Shown in pieces: positions 60,643 to 64,000 of a stretch of 64,000 bases of DNA. Both the position numbers and the translations under genes were made by a program. This stretch comes from Ralstonia condita. GTDB lineage: Bacteria > Pseudomonadota > Gammaproteobacteria > Burkholderiales > Burkholderiaceae. How positions within the stretch are numbered: position 1 is the stretch's first letter; every line of letters begins with the position of its first letter. Where the stretch lies: the NCBI RefSeq assembly GCF_958405655.1, contig NZ_CATYWO010000003.1, forward strand, positions 310,001 through 374,000, read 5' to 3'. The notes beneath the pieces were generated by a model, which searched no databases, had not been told where the DNA came from, and was given only the letters and a program-made list of their open reading frames with translations.

Positions 60643-61776
60643 ATGTCCCTCGAACCGTTCTCGAAATCCGAAGCCCTCACGTTTGGCGTCGAGCTGGAAT
60701 TGCAGCTCGTCAATCGCCATGACTACGACCTCGCCTCGGCGTCGCCCGACCTGCTGCGCATGCTCAAGGGCAAGGAATACCCCGGCGACATCAAGCCGGA
60801 GATCACCGATTCGATGATCGAGATCTCCACCGGCATCTGCCACAGCCACGATGAAGCGCTCTGGCAGTTGCGCGAGATGCGCGACCGCATGGCCGAAGCC
60901 GCCACGGCGCTGAACATCGGCATCTGCGGCGGCGGCACGCATCCGTTCCAGCAGTGGAGCCAGCGCCAGATTTCGCAATCGCCGCGCTATCAGTACATCT
61001 CGGATCTATACGGTTACCTCGCCAAGCAGTTCACGGTATTCGGCCAGCACGTGCACATTGGCTGCCCGAATCCCGACGATGCGTTGTACCTGCTGCACGC
61101 CATGTCGCGCTACGTGCCGCACTTCATTGCGCTGGCGGCGTCGTCGCCGTTCGTGCAGGGCGTGGATACGGGCTTTGCCTCCGCTCGCATGAATTCGGTC
61201 AGCGCCTTCCCGATGTCGGGCCGTGCGCCGTTCGTGCTCACGTGGGACGCCTTCATCGCGTACTTCGACAAGATGCACGCCACCGGCGTGATCGAGAGCA
61301 TGAAGGACTTCTACTGGGACATTCGCCCCAAGCCCGAATTCGGCACGATCGAAGTCCGCGTGATGGACACCCCGCTGACCGTCGAACGCGCCGCCGCCAT
61401 CGCCGCCTACATTCAGGCGCTGGGCCGCTGGCTGCTGCTCGATCGCCCGTTCATGCCCGTGGAAGACGATTACCTCGTCTACACCTTCAACCGCTTCCAG
61501 GCGTGCCGCTTCGGGCTGGCCGGCGAATACGTCGACCCGGCCACGGGCAACCGTGGGGCGCTGGCCGATCACATCCTGGAAACGAGCAAGGTGCTGTCGG
61601 CACACGCCGAAGCGCTGTCGTCCGAAGGCGCGCTCGACATGGTGCGGAAGGTGGTGGAGGCGCGCGATACGGATGCCGAGTGGATCCGCGCGGCGCAACG
61701 TGAAACCCGCAACCTGCACGAGACCGTGCGACGCGGATGCGGGCGTTGGACGCAGGCGGCCGCGCAGCCGGCTTGA
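60643..61776 (+). CDS. Carboxylate-amine ligase, YbdK/glutamate-cysteine ligase 2 family
   Basis: Cytoplasmic ATP-dependent ligase of 377 residues. The GCS2 pattern is seen: FGVELELQLVNRHDYDLAS near the N-terminus, EITDSMIEISTGICHSHDEAL, GQHVHIGCPNPDDAL and FGTIEVRVMDTPLTVERAAAIAAYIQAL. E. coli YbdK has weak gamma-glutamylcysteine ligase activity; the natural substrate is unknown. Six bases separate it from the antiporter gene. Confidence 0.92.
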   Translation: MSLEPFSKSEALTFGVELELQLVNRHDYDLASASPDLLRMLKGKEYPGDIKPEITDSMIEISTGICHSHDEALWQLREMRDRMAEAATALNIGICGGGTHPFQQWSQRQISQSPRYQYISDLYGYLAKQFTVFGQHVHIGCPNPDDALYLLHAMSRYVPHFIALAASSPFVQGVDTGFASARMNSVSAFPMSGRAPFVLTWDAFIAYFDKMHATGVIESMKDFYWDIRPKPEFGTIEVRVMDTPLTVERAAAIAAYIQALGRWLLLDRPFMPVEDDYLVYTFNRFQACRFGLAGEYVDPATGNRGALADHILETSKVLSAHAEALSSEGALDMVRKVVEARDTDAEWIRAAQRETRNLHETVRRGCGRWTQAAAQPA

Positions 61777-61801
61777 TCCTGCCGAGCCGGCGGCGCGTCG
61801 A

Positions 61802-63856
61802 TCAGTGGGTCGGGCGCACCGCCAGCACACGCCGTGCAAACGCCCAGCACACCAAGGCGAACACGATCAGCCCGAGCCATTGCGCCGTGCCTTCAAACGA
61901 CGCGCCCACGATCGCCAGCGGAGCATCCTTGCCCGTGGCCCCGATGACGGCTGCCATCAGCACGCCCACCAGGCTTTCGCCCACGATCAGGCCCGACGCC
62001 AGCAGCACGCCGTGGCGGTTCGGCACCTCGGCATAGCGCGCGTACGGCACACCGGCCGCCTGCGCGCGCTTGGCGAGAATCTTCTCGATGACCCACGCCA
62101 GCACCGCGCCCGTCACCAGCACCGTGCTGATCGTCGGCGGCAGGTAGATGCCGATGCCCACCGCCAGCACCGGCAGCCGGGCGACGCCGCCACGCTGCTT
62201 GAGCGCCCAGTCGACGGCGATCAGCAGCATGCCGATGACGATGCCCGCAATCACCATGTTCCATTCCAGCTGGTGCGTGAAGATGCCGGTGGCAATGGCC
62301 GTCATGAGCGTCGCCTGCGGTGCGGACAGCGCTTGCGCCGCGTCCATGCCGGCACGCGGCAGCGCGCCGGGAAAGCCATACGCGTTGTACAGCAGCTCCA
62401 GCACCGGTGAGATGACCGCCGCGCCCGCCACGCAGCCGATCAGCAGCGCCACCTGCTGGCGCCAGGGCGTGGCCCCGACCAGCCAGCCGGTCTTCAAGTC
62501 TTGCAGGTTGTCGTTGGAGATGGTCGCCACGGCCACCACGGCCGACGTTGTGAAAATGGCCAGCGCAATGCCCAGCTTGCTCGCTTCCGGCGAGCCCACG
62601 ATGCCGTTGTCCGCGCCGATGGCCAACAGCAGCAAAGACACCAACGTGATGGCGATGATGCCGATGCCCGAAATCGGGCTCGACGACGAACCGATCAGCC
62701 CGGCCATGTAGCCGCACGCCGCTGCCACCAGGAAGCCGAACACCACCGCAAAGATCACCGCGCAGGTGATCAGCGTCCAGCGCGAGCCGGCCGACAGCAT
62801 GGTCGGCGCCAGGAACGCGGCAAACGTGATCACCAGCACCACGACCATAGCCAGTGTCACCAGCAGAATCCAGCGCGGCGCCATGTCCTGCTCGGTACGC
62901 AGCGCGCCATCGGCTTTCGGGCGCAAGCTACCGAACGAGCGCTTCACGCCGTGCACCACCGGGCCGATCAGCGTGCCCAGCGTCCACACGGCCGCCACTG
63001 CAATCACGCCGGCACCGATAAAGCGCACCTGCGTGCGCCACACATCCGTGCCGAACGCCGAGAGCGCCTTGCCCGCCGGCAGCGGCGTGACGGACGTCAG
63101 ATACGGCACGGCGATACCCCAGGCGATCACCAGGCCCACCAGCATGGCCAGCCCGGCCACCAGCCCGATCAGGTAGCCCGCGCCCAGCAGTGCCGTTGAA
63201 AAGCCCAGCGGCAAGCGCACCACTGCGGCCCCCGCCGCGAACCACCAGCTTGCCCCTTCGCCCAGCAGGCGCAGGCCGCTGGTCGCAAACGCCACGATGG
63301 CCGCGACAATGCCGCCCGCGGCCAGGTCGCGCATGCCGGTGGCGGCCGGCACCGCCTCGTCATCGGCCGCGTCCTCACCGTCCGCCGACTGGCCGCTACC
63401 CACACGTAGAATTTCCGCTGCCGCCACGCCTTCGGGATAGGGCAGGTCACTCTGCACCACCATGGCGTGGCGCAGCGGGATCGTGAACACCACGCCCAGC
63501 ATGCCGCCCGCCATGCAGACCCCAAACGTTTGCCAGAACGGGAAACCTTGCCAGTGCCCAATCATCACCAGGCCGGGCAGGATGAAGATGATGGAAGACA
63601 GCGTCCCGGCCGCGGACGCCTGTGTCTGCACCATGTTGTTCTCAAGGATGTTCGTGCCGCCGAGCATGCGCAGCACCGCCATCGAAATGACCGCTGCCGG
63701 AATCGCCGATGAGAACGTCAGGCCGACCTTCAGGCCGAGGTACACGTTGGAAGCGGTAAAAATTACGGTGATGATGGCACCGAGGATCATGCCGCGTAGC
63801 GTCAGCTCCGGCAGGGTCGCCGCCGGAATGTGCTTGGGAGGATGGAGGGATTGCAT
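61802..63856 (-). CDS. OPT-family oligopeptide transporter
   Basis: Inner-membrane secondary transporter of 684 residues with about 14-16 hydrophobic helices. The N-terminus ELTLRGMILGAIITVIFTASNVYLGLKVGLTFSSAIPAAVISMAVLR and later DLPYPEGVAAAEILRVG are hallmarks of the bacterial OPT/YSL family (peptide, glutathione or metal-chelate uptake). The ATG at 63856 has GGAG nine bases upstream; a TTG five codons earlier is the alternative. It converges with the YbdK gene. Complete. Confidence 0.9.
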   Translation of the reverse strand: MQSLHPPKHIPAATLPELTLRGMILGAIITVIFTASNVYLGLKVGLTFSSAIPAAVISMAVLRMLGGTNILENNMVQTQASAAGTLSSIIFILPGLVMIGHWQGFPFWQTFGVCMAGGMLGVVFTIPLRHAMVVQSDLPYPEGVAAAEILRVGSGQSADGEDAADDEAVPAATGMRDLAAGGIVAAIVAFATSGLRLLGEGASWWFAAGAAVVRLPLGFSTALLGAGYLIGLVAGLAMLVGLVIAWGIAVPYLTSVTPLPAGKALSAFGTDVWRTQVRFIGAGVIAVAAVWTLGTLIGPVVHGVKRSFGSLRPKADGALRTEQDMAPRWILLVTLAMVVVLVITFAAFLAPTMLSAGSRWTLITCAVIFAVVFGFLVAAACGYMAGLIGSSSSPISGIGIIAITLVSLLLLAIGADNGIVGSPEASKLGIALAIFTTSAVVAVATISNDNLQDLKTGWLVGATPWRQQVALLIGCVAGAAVISPVLELLYNAYGFPGALPRAGMDAAQALSAPQATLMTAIATGIFTHQLEWNMVIAGIVIGMLLIAVDWALKQRGGVARLPVLAVGIGIYLPPTISTVLVTGAVLAWVIEKILAKRAQAAGVPYARYAEVPNRHGVLLASGLIVGESLVGVLMAAVIGATGKDAPLAIVGASFEGTAQWLGLIVFALVCWAFARRVLAVRPTH

Positions 63857-63934
63857 CCTGCGGGTCTCCAAAGAGGGTTCTTGTGGCGCGGATTATAGGA
63901 GTGGATGGGGGCGGGGGCTTGTGGGCTTTTTTGG

Positions 63935-64000
63935 GGTGTCCTCTAGATTTGTTGTTTGTGGTGCATCCCTTGTTTCATCCCCTGCCGGGGCTGACTCACT
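63935..64000 (+). repeat. Start of a third copy of the structured repeat (truncated by the window edge)
   Basis: The last about 50 bases, from GTGCATCCCTTGTTTCATCCC to GGGGCTGACTCACT, match the outer head of the right arm at 53755-53793 (read on the minus strand) almost base for base. The hairpin part would lie beyond the window. Confidence 0.8.

Noticed and set aside
1..64000. tRNA, rRNA, CRISPR array, prophage or IS element
   Set aside because: No cloverleaf, rRNA, repeat-spacer series or transposase gene was recognised on reading through both strands; small or divergent ones could have been missed.

Overview
The window is a high-GC stretch of a beta-proteobacterial main chromosome. Gene content and order point to Ralstonia, probably the R. 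pickettii/insidiosa/solanacearum group. The order mnmG-rsmG-parA-parB followed by atpIBEFHAGDC, with three parS sites around mnmG, is the origin-proximal arrangement of Burkholderiales chromosome 1. No rRNA, tRNA, CRISPR array, prophage or insertion sequence was seen. The assignment rests on gene content and order, not on a database search.

Layout. 31-2422: an OmpR/TctE-type two-component system. 2488-7458: DUF3717 protein, the phenylalanine hydroxylase pair phhA-phhB with a divergent Lrp/AsnC regulator, a YhhN lysoplasmalogenase, an ornithine-cyclodeaminase-type reductase and an OmpW porin. 7475-10551: a copper module (copZ, copA, cueR) with two CueR-type promoters facing apart. 10626-13176: an alpha/beta hydrolase and a GMC oxidoreductase. 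13410-18244: a complete branched-chain amino acid ABC transporter (ATPase, ATPase, binding protein, two permeases). 18683-23168: accessory genes, including TSUP permease, cupin, a PhnZ-like HD oxygenase, an NmrA-type reductase with divergent LysR regulator, and DUF3820. 23464-24612: an orphan Liv-type binding protein.

24773-29294 is the chromosome segregation locus (parS sites, mnmG, rsmG, parA, parB). 29632-37307 is the nine-gene F1Fo ATP synthase operon with a good sigma-70 promoter in front and an intrinsic terminator behind. 37391-49031 is more variable: a FecR/DUF6600 secreted protein with tandem repeats, a DUF3298 protein, CoA-binding protein, HSL-type esterase, DUF3562, an orphan PstS, a fatty acid hydroxylase, a chemoreceptor, DUF4239 and a GFA-family protein. 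49295-53270 carries hemE and priA, separated by a non-coding stretch with DnaA-box-like motifs. 53276-53795 is a head-to-head pair of structured repeat units, and a third copy starts at the right edge of the window. 53979-63856 carries putA, another Liv-type binding protein, a Kef-type antiporter, a YbdK-type ligase and an OPT transporter.

How the genes work together. Phenylalanine hydroxylase and its pterin-recycling dehydratase, PutA and three Liv-type binding proteins indicate amino-acid scavenging and catabolism. The copper genes form a self-contained CueR regulon. The most unusual signals are the structured repeat whose two copies keep their base pairing while the stem sequences differ, an ABC transporter whose ATPases put both of their sequence deviations into the same composite ATP site, an orphan PhnZ-like oxygenase, and several unassigned palindromes.
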